NCBI RefSeq assembly: GCF_900107975.1
Contig: NZ_FNVF01000001.1
Coordinates: forward strand, 809,227 to 873,226
Source: Paenibacillus sp. UNC499MF
GTDB lineage: Bacteria; Bacillota; Bacilli; Paenibacillales; NBRC-103111
Direction of reading: 5' to 3'
Length of the DNA: 64,000 bases
Positions 50,253 through 57,795 of the stretch are shown one piece after another; positions within the stretch are counted from its first letter, which is position 1; each line of letters begins with the position of its first letter. Below the pieces are notes generated by a model. The model did no database searches, was not told the origin of the DNA, and was given only the letters and a program-made list of their open reading frames with translations. The position numbers and the translations under genes are program-made.

Positions 50253-51140
50253 ATGGCGATGAGGATAGAACCGCAAGCCGCACCTCCGGCACCGTACCGG
50301 CGGATAGGGCGGAAGAGACGACCGGCAGTCCGGCACCTGTTTTCTTACGTGTGCCTGACTCTGATTGCGGCCGTTATGATTGCTCCCTTTTTGTGGACGC
50401 TGTCCACCTCTCTGAAAGGGCAAAATGAGGCCCTGTACTCGATGCCGCCCCGTTTTATACCCGAGCTGTTTACGCTCGAAAACTATGCGACGGTGTGGAA
50501 TTCCCTGCCGCTGCCCTTGTACGTATGGAACAGCACCGTGCTCGCCTTCTTCGGGGTGCTGCTTCCGGTCGTATTTTGCTCCATGGCGGCTTTTCCTCTG
50601 GCAAGGATGACATTCAGAGGGAAGGAAGCCGTATTCCTGGTCATTATCGCGACGATGATGATTCCGGGCGAGGTGACCATGATTCCCGTCTATCTGATCC
50701 TGAACAAGCTGCATCTTCTCGGTTCGTATACGGGCGTCATTCTGCCCGCCGCCGTATCGGCTTTCGGCATTTTTCTGATGAGGCAGGGGTTTCTCGGCAT
50801 CCCCAAAGAAATCGAAGAATCGGCCGTGATCGACGGGGCGGGCGTGGTCCGGATTTTCCTGCTGATTATGATGCCGATGGTAAGGCCGATGCTGGCGACG
50901 CTTGCCATTCTTAGCTTTATCGGCTCATGGAACAATTTTTTATGGCCGTACCTCGTCATTGAGGACGACCGGCTATATCCGCTTACGTTGGGGCTTTACA
51001 AGCTCAAAGGCACGTTCGTCACCAACACCAGGCTGATCGCGGCAGGCTCGGTTATCGCCCTGCTTCCCGTTCTCGCCGTATTTATCGGCTTCCAGAGCTA
51101 TTTTATAAAAGGCGTGCAATCGGGCGCGGTCAAAGGGTAA
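50253..51140 (+). CDS. Sugar ABC transporter permease (MalG/UgpE type)
   Basis: 295 residues with six membrane segments and the EAA loop ESAVIDGAGVVRIFLLIMMP. The ATG at 50253 lies 2 bp after the upstream stop, with GGAGAG upstream; a GTG at 50247 is an alternative. No ATP-binding subunit is encoded in the operon, so the importer probably uses a shared MsmX-type ATPase encoded elsewhere, as is common for Bacillales carbohydrate importers. Confidence 0.92.
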   Translation: MAMRIEPQAAPPAPYRRIGRKRRPAVRHLFSYVCLTLIAAVMIAPFLWTLSTSLKGQNEALYSMPPRFIPELFTLENYATVWNSLPLPLYVWNSTVLAFFGVLLPVVFCSMAAFPLARMTFRGKEAVFLVIIATMMIPGEVTMIPVYLILNKLHLLGSYTGVILPAAVSAFGIFLMRQGFLGIPKEIEESAVIDGAGVVRIFLLIMMPMVRPMLATLAILSFIGSWNNFLWPYLVIEDDRLYPLTLGLYKLKGTFVTNTRLIAAGSVIALLPVLAVFIGFQSYFIKGVQSGAVKG

Positions 51141-51161
51141 GCGCTTTATTGCCCGGGTGGG

Positions 51162-51199
51162 AAAGCCGCGGTGCGTTACGGGCGGCTTTTTCTTTTTTT
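51162..51199 (+). terminator. Intrinsic terminator of the sugar ABC operon
   Basis: AAAGCCGC pairs with GCGGCTTT, with a T-rich tail. Confidence 0.82.
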
Positions 51200-51236
51200 A
51201 CATAAAAAGTCCGGAACCGGGCAGGATAAGAATTCC

Positions 51237-51265
51237 TTTATAAAACGCGCAAATTGTATTATAAT
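51237..51265 (+). promoter_or_regulatory. Candidate SigA promoter
   Basis: TTTATA (51237) and TATAAT (51260) are spaced by 17 bp, about 100 bp before the MpsC-family gene. Confidence 0.5.
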
Positions 51266-51363
51266 TTCTAGTGGATCACTGGACATGAACGCCATTGATT
51301 ATTGGGGCAGACAAATTTAGGATCCTTGGACGTAGACGCCAACGGTTTAAAGGAAGGTTACTT

Positions 51364-52044
51364 TTGGAGAAGAAGACTGCACTTAGCCAATTATCAAGCC
51401 AGACGGGAAAGATGCTCAGGGAACGTTTCGGCAAAGGACCTGAGTCCATTTTTATCTCGTATAATGAATACGGCATTACTCTACATTTCCGGAATTTCGT
51501 AAGTGCGGTTGAAATGATTCTGCTGGATAAGCAGAAGGGCGAGGCTGTCCGCGAAACCCGCCAGATGGTTATGGATGTGCTGCTGCCGGATTTGAAGGAA
51601 TTCATTACCCAGACCGTGGGCATCGCGATTGAGGAAATCTATTATGACTGGGATTTGGAAGATCACTCGGGCATTATGATCGGCTTGACGAATAAATCCC
51701 TCGATGTGGATATACAGGAGAAATATGCCGGCTACGAGAAAGTTCACCAGCAGGTGAGTGATGTAACGGCACACGTACAAAAAATCCCCGAACGTATTTA
51801 TTCGTTCTGGACGAATCCGAGAACGCTCATTATCGTCAGGGAAGGCTTGCTCATCATGCTGGAAAAAGAGCTGATTAAAACGGGCTACGAGAACGCCCTG
51901 AGGGTCGCCAAAACCTCCCTCGAAAAAAAGCTCTTACTGCATGATGTCGATATGGAACAAGCGATCGGCAGAACCGTAACCGGGTTATATCTGGACTGGG
52001 ACTTCGAAAGAGACAGAAGCGTTCTGGTCTATACATTTAAATAA
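51364..52044 (+). CDS. Tandem MpsC-family protein (DUF2294)
   Basis: 226 residues containing two copies of the DUF2294/MpsC unit, each ending in a Trp-Asp motif: EEIYYDWDLEDHSGIMIGL near ~100 and VTGLYLDWDFERDRSVLVYT at the end. MpsC is linked in staphylococci to a Na+-translocating, membrane-potential-generating system; the role here is unknown. The likely start is TTG at 51364, 6-7 nt after AAGGAAGG; the TTG at 51295 lacks a site. No mpsA/mpsB genes are adjacent. Confidence 0.78.
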   Translation: MEKKTALSQLSSQTGKMLRERFGKGPESIFISYNEYGITLHFRNFVSAVEMILLDKQKGEAVRETRQMVMDVLLPDLKEFITQTVGIAIEEIYYDWDLEDHSGIMIGLTNKSLDVDIQEKYAGYEKVHQQVSDVTAHVQKIPERIYSFWTNPRTLIIVREGLLIMLEKELIKTGYENALRVAKTSLEKKLLLHDVDMEQAIGRTVTGLYLDWDFERDRSVLVYTFK

Positions 52045-52087
52045 ATAAACGGACTGAATGCCCAGATATCATACATACGCTGGTCAT

Positions 52088-52131
52088 GAGCCAAGAACAC
52101 GCGAAAGCGTGTTTCTTGGCTCTTGCTCTTT
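52088..52131 (+). terminator. Intrinsic terminator
   Basis: GAGCCAAGAACACGC pairs with GCGTGTTTCTTGGCTC (one bulged T), with a GAAA loop; the T-tail is weak. Confidence 0.65.
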
Positions 52132-52168
52132 ATCGAATCAAATCGCTATAAGGAGGAATCCGGAACTC

Positions 52169-52855
52169 TTGATACACTTACATGGAACGAGAAAACATAT
52201 GCCGTATGATCTGGCGGAGGGCGGCAGAACGTCCGGCGAATCGGATACTTTTTCACCGGGACCGCTGCCCGAGAAGCCCAAAACGAAAGCCTATACGTAT
52301 ACGTTGGAACGAAAAATCAGGCTCCCGGAAAAATTAGCCGTTTCTAGGGAACTGGATTTGACGGGCGCCTATCTGTTATTCCGCTTTTCGGATTCACCGG
52401 GCCGGTCTTATCCCGCTCTTACGCTGCTGCCTTCGGCTCCCCCGAAGACATATTCCGGTGACGGGGAGGAGTTGTCCATCCTGATCGCGGAAGACAACCC
52501 GATGAACCGGAAGCTGCTGCAGACGATTCTGAGAAAGCGCGGGTTCGAACCCGACATCGCGGAGGATGGAGCCGAGGCGGTCGAAGCTTTTGAGCGGAAG
52601 GCATACGATCTCATCTTTATGGATATCGCGATGCCCAACATGGACGGCCTGGAAGCCGCGAGAAGAATCCGTCAGGGGGCGCCCGCGGACAATAGTCCCG
52701 TCATCGTCGCCGTGACGGCTTACGCCCGCAAAGAGGACCGGGTGAACTGCCTCGCGAGCGGGATGCAGGATTATGTCAGCAAGCCCTTCCGTATCGCGGA
52801 AATCGAAGATGTGCTGACGAAATGGATCGGATATATCAACGGACTGAAAAAATAA
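52169..52855 (+). CDS. Receiver-domain protein with unrecognised N-terminal region
   Basis: About 228 residues from TTG at 52169 (AGGAGG 12 nt upstream); ATG at 52199 is an alternative. The C-terminal ~120 residues are a CheY-like receiver (LSILIAEDNPMNRKLL, the phospho-acceptor in FMDIAMPNMDG, YVSKPF), of the kind fused to hybrid kinases. The first ~100 residues (TYTLERKIRLPEKLAVSREL, LLFRFSDSPGR) match nothing known. No output domain is present. It could be a phosphate sink, a phosphorelay intermediate, or the C-terminal remnant of a hybrid kinase. Confidence 0.75.
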   Translation: MIHLHGTRKHMPYDLAEGGRTSGESDTFSPGPLPEKPKTKAYTYTLERKIRLPEKLAVSRELDLTGAYLLFRFSDSPGRSYPALTLLPSAPPKTYSGDGEELSILIAEDNPMNRKLLQTILRKRGFEPDIAEDGAEAVEAFERKAYDLIFMDIAMPNMDGLEAARRIRQGAPADNSPVIVAVTAYARKEDRVNCLASGMQDYVSKPFRIAEIEDVLTKWIGYINGLKK

Positions 52856-52858
52856 AAA

Positions 52859-52897
52859 AAGAAGCTGGTTTTCGGCAGACGAAAATCAGCTTCTTTT
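52859..52897 (+). terminator. Intrinsic terminator
   Basis: AAGAAGCTG and TTTTCG pair with CGAAAA and CAGCTTCTT (one internal mismatch), followed by TTTT. Confidence 0.8.
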
Positions 52898-53007
52898 GTG
52901 TTGAGGTGCCGCGGGGCTCCCCGGACATCTTCATTTGCTTTATTTGTTTCATTTGCAGGAGATTACAGGATGAAAAGGGAGGTTGGTGGAAAAACTGAAA
53001 AGGTGCT

Positions 53008-53037
53008 TTGACAAAGCGTAAAAGAAATTGTTACACT
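53008..53037 (+). promoter_or_regulatory. Candidate SigA promoter
   Basis: TTGACA (53008) and TACACT (53032) are spaced by 18 bp, 80 bp before the thioesterase gene. Confidence 0.6.
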
Positions 53038-53118
53038 AGGAGTCCGTCAAAATTCAGGGTTATCCCCGCGGAATAGAACCCTTTACCAAATTCTAACTAC
53101 GAAAGAAGCGTCTGCATA

Positions 53119-53631
53119 ATGGAAAGCAAATTTGTCAAAGAAACAAGATGTATGAAAGTAGCCCGTGTATTCCCTCCCGATGTTAACAACCACAATACGA
53201 TGTTCGGCGGTAAGCTGATGTCTTATATCGACGATATTGCCTCCATCTCGGCGTCGAAGCTCTGCCGGGTTACGGCTGTTACGGCCTCGACGGACTCCGT
53301 CGATTTTCTATACCCGATCCGTCCGTCCGATTCGGTTTCCCTGGAGTCTTTCGTCACCTGGACAGGCAGGACATCCATGGAGGTGTTCGTCAAAGTTATT
53401 ACAGAAGACCTGGTGACCGGCGTAAGAAAAATCGCGGCGACCGCTTTTCTGACCTTTGTCGGCCTGGATGACGACAACAAGGCGGTTCCGGTTCCGAGAG
53501 TCATCCCCGAAACGGAAGAAGAGAACAAGCTCTACGAAACCGCCGAACACCGCGCGGAAATTCGTAAGGTAAGAAGAGAAGCCAGCAAAACGTTTGCCGA
53601 CTTCCTGCTGACCAAATACCCTTGGGAATAA
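53119..53631 (+). CDS. Acyl-CoA thioesterase (YkhA-like, hotdog fold)
   Basis: 170 residues. The catalytic block PPDVNNHNTMFGGKLMSYID and the central GRTSMEVFVKVITEDL are characteristic of bacterial and mitochondrial acyl-CoA hydrolases of the YkhA/YciA type. It should release fatty acids from CoA in the cytosol. The ATG at 53119 has only a weak site (GAAAGAAG). It is a single cistron with its own promoter and terminator. Confidence 0.9.
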   Translation: MESKFVKETRCMKVARVFPPDVNNHNTMFGGKLMSYIDDIASISASKLCRVTAVTASTDSVDFLYPIRPSDSVSLESFVTWTGRTSMEVFVKVITEDLVTGVRKIAATAFLTFVGLDDDNKAVPVPRVIPETEEENKLYETAEHRAEIRKVRREASKTFADFLLTKYPWE

Positions 53632-53656
53632 GCTCCGGCAGGCCGGGAGCGCAAGC

Positions 53657-53700
53657 AAAAAGACTTCGGCAGTAAAAACCGGAGTCTTTTTTATTTTTTT
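53657..53700 (+). terminator. Intrinsic terminator
   Basis: AAAAGACT and CGG pair with CCG and AGTCTTTT, followed by a long T-rich tail. Confidence 0.75.
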
Positions 53701-53810
53701 GTTTCGACCCGAGAATAATCGGGTAAATAAACAGTTTATTTCCTTTCCGGAATTCGATATAATAGCTGTTAACAACAACGAAGATTATCGAGGAAGGGAT
53801 TGAAGATCGG

Positions 53811-54284
53811 TTGAAAAATCGGTTGATTGAAGATCGTGTGAAGCGGCTGTTGAGCGTTTCGAACAGTCAGGTTCGCGTCGAGCTGGAGTCGCATTTTCCC
53901 GGAGGACGGATGGCCGGCGGAAAGTACAACATGGGCCGTCATCTCATTACCTTATATATAGAAGAAATTAAAGCTCAGTGCACGCAGCTGTACGGTTCGC
54001 TCGACAGGCTGGATGCGTATGTCGACATCGTACTTGCCCACGAAATCGGCCATGCGGAGGACGGGGAACTGGACCTGCTGGCGACCCTGCTGGAGACGTC
54101 GGACAGCGAGCTGGAGCGCAGACGGATCGCCTTGCGCATCGAAGAAAACGCCTGGGCTTACGCCCGCGAGCTGCTGCCGTTAACGAGCGGGCCGATGCTC
54201 GACGAGATTATCCGGGAGTCGCTGCAGGCTTATCACGAAGCGATCGATGAACTGGAGCTCGAGATTCAGCCGATCGGAGCATAA
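53811..54284 (+). CDS. HExxH-motif protein, putative small zinc metalloprotein
   Basis: 157 residues. H77-E-I-G-H81 (VLAHEIGHAEDGEL) is a zincin-type metal site. About 35 residues later EENAWAYAREL offers a possible third ligand, as in minigluzincins and IrrE/ImmA-like proteins. It is soluble with no signal peptide. It starts with TTG at 53811, behind a GGAAGGG 12 nt upstream. The bases around the start contain a short duplication (ATTGAAGATCG twice). Peptidase activity is inferred only from the motif. Confidence 0.7.
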   Translation: MKNRLIEDRVKRLLSVSNSQVRVELESHFPGGRMAGGKYNMGRHLITLYIEEIKAQCTQLYGSLDRLDAYVDIVLAHEIGHAEDGELDLLATLLETSDSELERRRIALRIEENAWAYARELLPLTSGPMLDEIIRESLQAYHEAIDELELEIQPIGA

Positions 54285-54350
54285 GCCGTCCGCCTGAGGC
54301 AACTACAAAGAACGTGGAATATGCCGCGTTTTGCTTGAATATTACACATA

Positions 54351-54418
54351 AAACCGGAAGCTTCCGGTTTTTGGACCCGCAGGTCTGTTCCTTCGCGAAC
54401 GGACCCTGCGGGTTTTTT
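54351..54418. terminator. Tandem terminators between convergent genes
   Basis: The first hairpin is the palindrome AAACCGGAAGCTTCCGGTTT (54351-54370). The second pairs ACCCGCAGG (54375) with CCTGCGGGT (54405), followed by six T. Together they can stop transcription from both sides. Confidence 0.8.
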
Positions 54419-54495
54419 AGTTGGGCGGGAACGGACCGGATTGGAAAGGCGTCTGCTGCCGATGGCGCATCTGCCAGCCTCTGATAGCCGCAGCG

Positions 54496-55236
54496 CTACC
54501 GGGCATGAGGAAGCCGGGGATTCTTCGACCGGAGAGAGCCAAGGGCGAACGGAAGATACATAAGCAGGAAAATGACGAAAGCGGCCGCCTCCAGTGACAG
54601 GAGATACCACGGGTACGGGCCGAGATAGTCGAGCAAGGAGGTGCTTTCGGGCTTGCGGGCCAGGAACATATAATTGCCCCCGGTCAGGAGGTTAACGGTC
54701 CCGACTCCAACAAGCAGCACGTTAAGGTAGCCCATTGTCAAGAACACGGATTTGAAAGCGGGGCGGAAGTCTTCCACCCAGATCAAATAAAGAACGCCGA
54801 GAATAATGGCGATATGAGCGGCAAAAAATTCGAAAAACCGGAAGTGCGGGAACGCGTACCAGAGGACGGGCGTAGCCAGCGCCATCAGAGCCCCGCCGAT
54901 TCCGGTGAAATAAACGACCTGAAACAGGAGCTTGCTCTTGAAAAGCAGCATAACCACGCTGAGATAGAGGGAGATGCTGCAAAGTTCAAGCGGGAGGGTA
55001 TACCGGGCATCATAGATTCCCTCGGCGGCATACCACACGTTCAGGCCCGCTTCGCAAAGCACCAGCGTAACGGCGAGAGCGACTCGTCCCCGCACGGACC
55101 GTTTTCCCTGCTTGAACCAATTCCTCGCGCAATAGAGCGCAAGAACGAGTGCCGCGCAGACCGTTAAAGCCATCCAGTGAGCTCCCGAAAAAGCGGTAAA
55201 TTCTTCCGCTTCGTTTGCGCCGAAAAAGCGCTCCAT
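54496..55236 (-). CDS. YwaF-type integral membrane protein (TIGR02206)
   Basis: 246 residues with six to seven membrane segments. The stretches FSGAHWMALTVCAALVLAL, LPLELCSISLYLSVVMLLF and GPYPWYLLSLEAAAFVIFLL match the Bacillales YwaF family of unknown function. The ATG at 55236 has GAGGGGG 8 nt upstream. It is a single cistron facing the tandem terminators. Confidence 0.85.
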   Translation of the reverse strand: MERFFGANEAEEFTAFSGAHWMALTVCAALVLALYCARNWFKQGKRSVRGRVALAVTLVLCEAGLNVWYAAEGIYDARYTLPLELCSISLYLSVVMLLFKSKLLFQVVYFTGIGGALMALATPVLWYAFPHFRFFEFFAAHIAIILGVLYLIWVEDFRPAFKSVFLTMGYLNVLLVGVGTVNLLTGGNYMFLARKPESTSLLDYLGPYPWYLLSLEAAAFVIFLLMYLPFALGSLRSKNPRLPHAR

Positions 55237-55374
55237 CACGCAAGCCCCCTCAAAAACTCAATTTTTTCATAATATTAACATATTTACCTGGGCGGCGAAG
55301 ATCTTTTTGCAAAAAGACTCTTTCAAACTAACAGGGATTGGTTAAGTAAGAGGAGAGGAGGTGTTGATTAGGTT

Positions 55375-55593
55375 ATGAGAAACAATGAGGAAGCCAGTAA
55401 GGCCGGTTTTTCTGATGAGACTCCTGAGATAACACCCAAGACACCGCCGGAAATCAAACCGAACGATGTGCCGGAGGTCGCTCCGCGGACGGTTCCCGAA
55501 ACACCGCCTGCCGCGCCGCCGGAAATCAAGCCGACGGTTACACCCGAGATCAGCCCGCAGACAAATCCGGAGTTTCCGGACCCGAACAGATAG
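55375..55593 (+). CDS. Small proline-rich repetitive protein
   Basis: 72 residues, about one quarter Pro. Units such as PEITPKTPPEIKPNDVPEV and PPEIKPTVTPEISPQTNPEF give a P-E-x-x-P repeat. It is almost certainly disordered and may be a surface, spore or linker-like protein. GAGGAGAGGAGGTG lies 11 nt before the ATG. The opposite strand is also open here (Gly-rich), an effect of the repetitive codons. No homolog is recognised. Confidence 0.5.
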   Translation: MRNNEEASKAGFSDETPEITPKTPPEIKPNDVPEVAPRTVPETPPAAPPEIKPTVTPEISPQTNPEFPDPNR

Positions 55594-55689
55594 ATTGCTA
55601 GAGACGGACCGGACCGTTCCGGACGCTTAAAATTCCATCTTACCGTTTTCCATTTTTCAACAATAAATTGGAAAATATCCGCCGAAGGT

Positions 55690-55718
55690 TTGACAAACAT
55701 CTCGGCCCATACTATCTA
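55690..55718 (+). promoter_or_regulatory. Candidate SigA promoter
   Basis: TTGACA (55690) and TATCTA (55713) are spaced by 17 bp. Downstream, TATG...CATA around CGCGTAATCG (55730-55747) is a short imperfect palindrome. Confidence 0.5.
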
Positions 55719-55851
55719 TAATCACATTTATGCGCGTAATCGCACATATTCAAGCGGGTTCCGTCATAGGTATCTTATAGAGTGTTTTTCAAAGATTAGG
55801 TCATCTATGACAGGCAAACGCTAATTGACATGCACAGAAGGAGAAGATTAA

Positions 55852-56325
55852 TTGTTTATGGAGAGAAGAGAAGAACCCGTGATTTTGTTCCAAGCTTCGC
55901 TTTCTTTAATCGTGTCTGCGGGAAGTAAATCGCAGGCTGCCGAAACGGCCGCTTTCTTGTTAAACAGGGAAAGCATCGATCTCAGCCCCGTCCAGATGGT
56001 CAACGACGAGGGAGAGAAGGCCGAGTTCCGGATGGAATCCGTAGATGCGGTCGAGTGGACGCGTGTGGAGGATATCCGCGAAGGAGGCCGTTTCAAGGTG
56101 TACGGCACGATCCGGCTGAAGCTGAAAGTAAGCAGACCGGAAGATTACGCGGCCGTGATTCAAGCGGGCTTGTCGGGCTACCGCCTGCCGCGTTCGATCA
56201 TTCACGATCACACGGTATGGGTCATTCCGACCAACTGCGGTCCGGCATTCGCATGTGTGCTGGATGAGAAAGCGTCCTGGAAACCGGCCGTCCAAGAACC
56301 CGCAATGCTGGTTGCGGCAGGTTAA
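55852..56325 (+). CDS. Hypothetical protein
   Basis: 157 residues, soluble, alternating alpha/beta pattern, no known motif. Notable stretches are AVEWTRVEDIREGGRFKVYG and RSIIHDHTVWVIPTNCGPAF. Translation probably starts at TTG 55852, 5 nt after AAGGAGAAG, or at ATG 55858. It has its own promoter and terminator. Confidence 0.65.
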   Translation: MFMERREEPVILFQASLSLIVSAGSKSQAAETAAFLLNRESIDLSPVQMVNDEGEKAEFRMESVDAVEWTRVEDIREGGRFKVYGTIRLKLKVSRPEDYAAVIQAGLSGYRLPRSIIHDHTVWVIPTNCGPAFACVLDEKASWKPAVQEPAMLVAAG

Positions 56326-56330
56326 CGATA

Positions 56331-56361
56331 AAGACTGTCTCCCCGGAGACAGTCTTGTTTT
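56331..56361 (+). terminator. Intrinsic terminator
   Basis: AAGACTGTCT and AGACAGTCTT pair around CCCCGG, followed by GTTTT. Confidence 0.8.
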
Positions 56362-56367
56362 ATGCCT

Positions 56368-56582
56368 TTATCTTTTTCTCGTTTCGAAAAATTCGCAAAG
56401 AAGGCGGTCATGATAAGTCAGCTCGCTGACCCGTGTCTGCACCACAACCGTGGAATCGTCGAAGCGGGTAATAACGGCCCCGTATCGACAATATGATCGT
56501 TCTTAAACACGCGGACCGGCGCTTGGCGGTCCATTGCTTCTTTAAAATCCTGGTCGGTCGTTAAACGGCGGTTCTGGGCCAT
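56368..56582 (-). pseudogene. Small gene interrupted by a single-base frameshift
   Basis: On the minus strand, ATG at 56582 behind AAGGAGAGC starts MAQNRRLTTDQDFKEAMDRQ and continues to VDTG. In the next frame the sequence goes on as AVITRFDDSTVVVQTRVSEL and ends TYHDRLLCEFFETRKR before TAA at 56368. One G missing from the run ACGGGGCC (about 56476-56483) would join both into one ~70-residue soluble protein. Read as it stands, translation stops at 56418 after 54 residues. It is either a recent mutation or a base-calling error in a homopolymer. The family is not named. Confidence 0.7.
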
Positions 56583-56782
56583 GGGCAGCTCTCCTTGATC
56601 TTATGGGCACGTTCTCGGTTACACATCTTTACCCGCTCTATGTTACCACACATGCCGGGCCGAGTCAGGTTTTAACAGGCAAAAAGCCGCTGCGTGCGTT
56701 GGTAGATTGCTGGAAGTTGCCGCCCGCCACCCCCATATCTTCAATGCGGTACGAAAGGTAAAGGAGAAGGGGGGATTGGCAG

Positions 56783-57685
56783 ATGGAAAAAAAACGGTGT
56801 TTATTCTGCGATCAAATCGTGCCGATCGGCCGTGAGGACGGGTACGATTTATATACAGGGTGCTATTGCTCGCCGGATGGCTCCTACGGACTTCACCGGG
56901 ACAGCTACGACCCTTACAGCGTTCTGTCATACCAGACCAAGCATCTCATGTTTCCCGTCATATCCGCATACATCCGGGAGCTTACGGACAGCGGGGAGAC
57001 GGTTCGCCTTACCATTGACGATCTGGAAGGAATCCGGAACTCGCCGCGTGTACCGGTTACGATAGAAGATAAAGGAACCCGGCTGCTGCAATATTTCTAC
57101 AGGCACAGCGGAGGACCGGACGAAGCCGTCGTGCTTCAGCAGCTTCCGAAGAGTTACAACTTGACCTATTCGCCGAACCTTCAGGAACTGATCTATATCA
57201 TTGAGAAGCTGAAGGAAGAGCGGCTTCTCGAACGTATGGGTTCGAGCTTCAAACTGACGGCGCAGGGCTGGAAAACCGCTGAAGAAAGCCTGGGCGGCAA
57301 GCGGCTCAAGCCGTGCTTCGTCGTACTTCCCGAAGACGGGCAAGCCCGGCTCCAGTGGACGGAGAAAGTGCTGCCCGTCCTTGAGCAGTGCGGGTATGAG
57401 CCGCATACGGCAGAGAAAACCGCGAGGGAGAAGGAAGCCGATTACAGCCTCCGCATGATCGCGGGAAGCAAGCTTCTGATCGCGGACCTGGGCGCTCCGG
57501 GACCGGAAGTGTATCTTGCGGGCGGATATGCGATCGGCCGCGATATTCCGGTTATTTGGACGTCCAGACGGGACGGGGACGAGGCGGCCGCATCTCCTTC
57601 CGAGAAAATCCGGCCTTTCGTCTGGGATACGGTCGAAGAGCTTGCCGCGATATTAAAGCAGCGTCTTACAAGTGAAGTGTTTTAG
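56783..57685 (+). CDS. Zinc-ribbon protein with deoxyribosyltransferase-like C-terminal domain
   Basis: 300 residues. The N terminus has a C6-x2-C9 and C27-x-C29 zinc ribbon. The middle (~85-185) looks like a winged-helix DNA-binding region (LLQYFYRHSGGPDEAVVLQQ, LKEERLLERMGSSFKLTAQG). The C terminus (~190-290) has RMIAGSKLLIADLGAPGPEV and YLAGGYAIGRDIPVIWTS, the pattern of nucleoside 2-deoxyribosyltransferase-like or TIR-related sensors. Such domains bind or cleave nucleotides or NAD in signalling and antiphage systems. No effector gene is adjacent. The ATG at 56783 is preceded by AAGGGGGGATTGGCAG. Confidence 0.65.
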   Translation: MEKKRCLFCDQIVPIGREDGYDLYTGCYCSPDGSYGLHRDSYDPYSVLSYQTKHLMFPVISAYIRELTDSGETVRLTIDDLEGIRNSPRVPVTIEDKGTRLLQYFYRHSGGPDEAVVLQQLPKSYNLTYSPNLQELIYIIEKLKEERLLERMGSSFKLTAQGWKTAEESLGGKRLKPCFVVLPEDGQARLQWTEKVLPVLEQCGYEPHTAEKTAREKEADYSLRMIAGSKLLIADLGAPGPEVYLAGGYAIGRDIPVIWTSRRDGDEAAASPSEKIRPFVWDTVEELAAILKQRLTSEVF

Positions 57686-57795
57686 GAACGGCCATCCGGG
57701 AGGATGGTTTTTCTCTTGTCCGTTCAGGGGCAGATACCGTAACTTTTTGTCATTTTCTGCGTCCAATAAAACGAACACATGGGGGAGGGCACATA

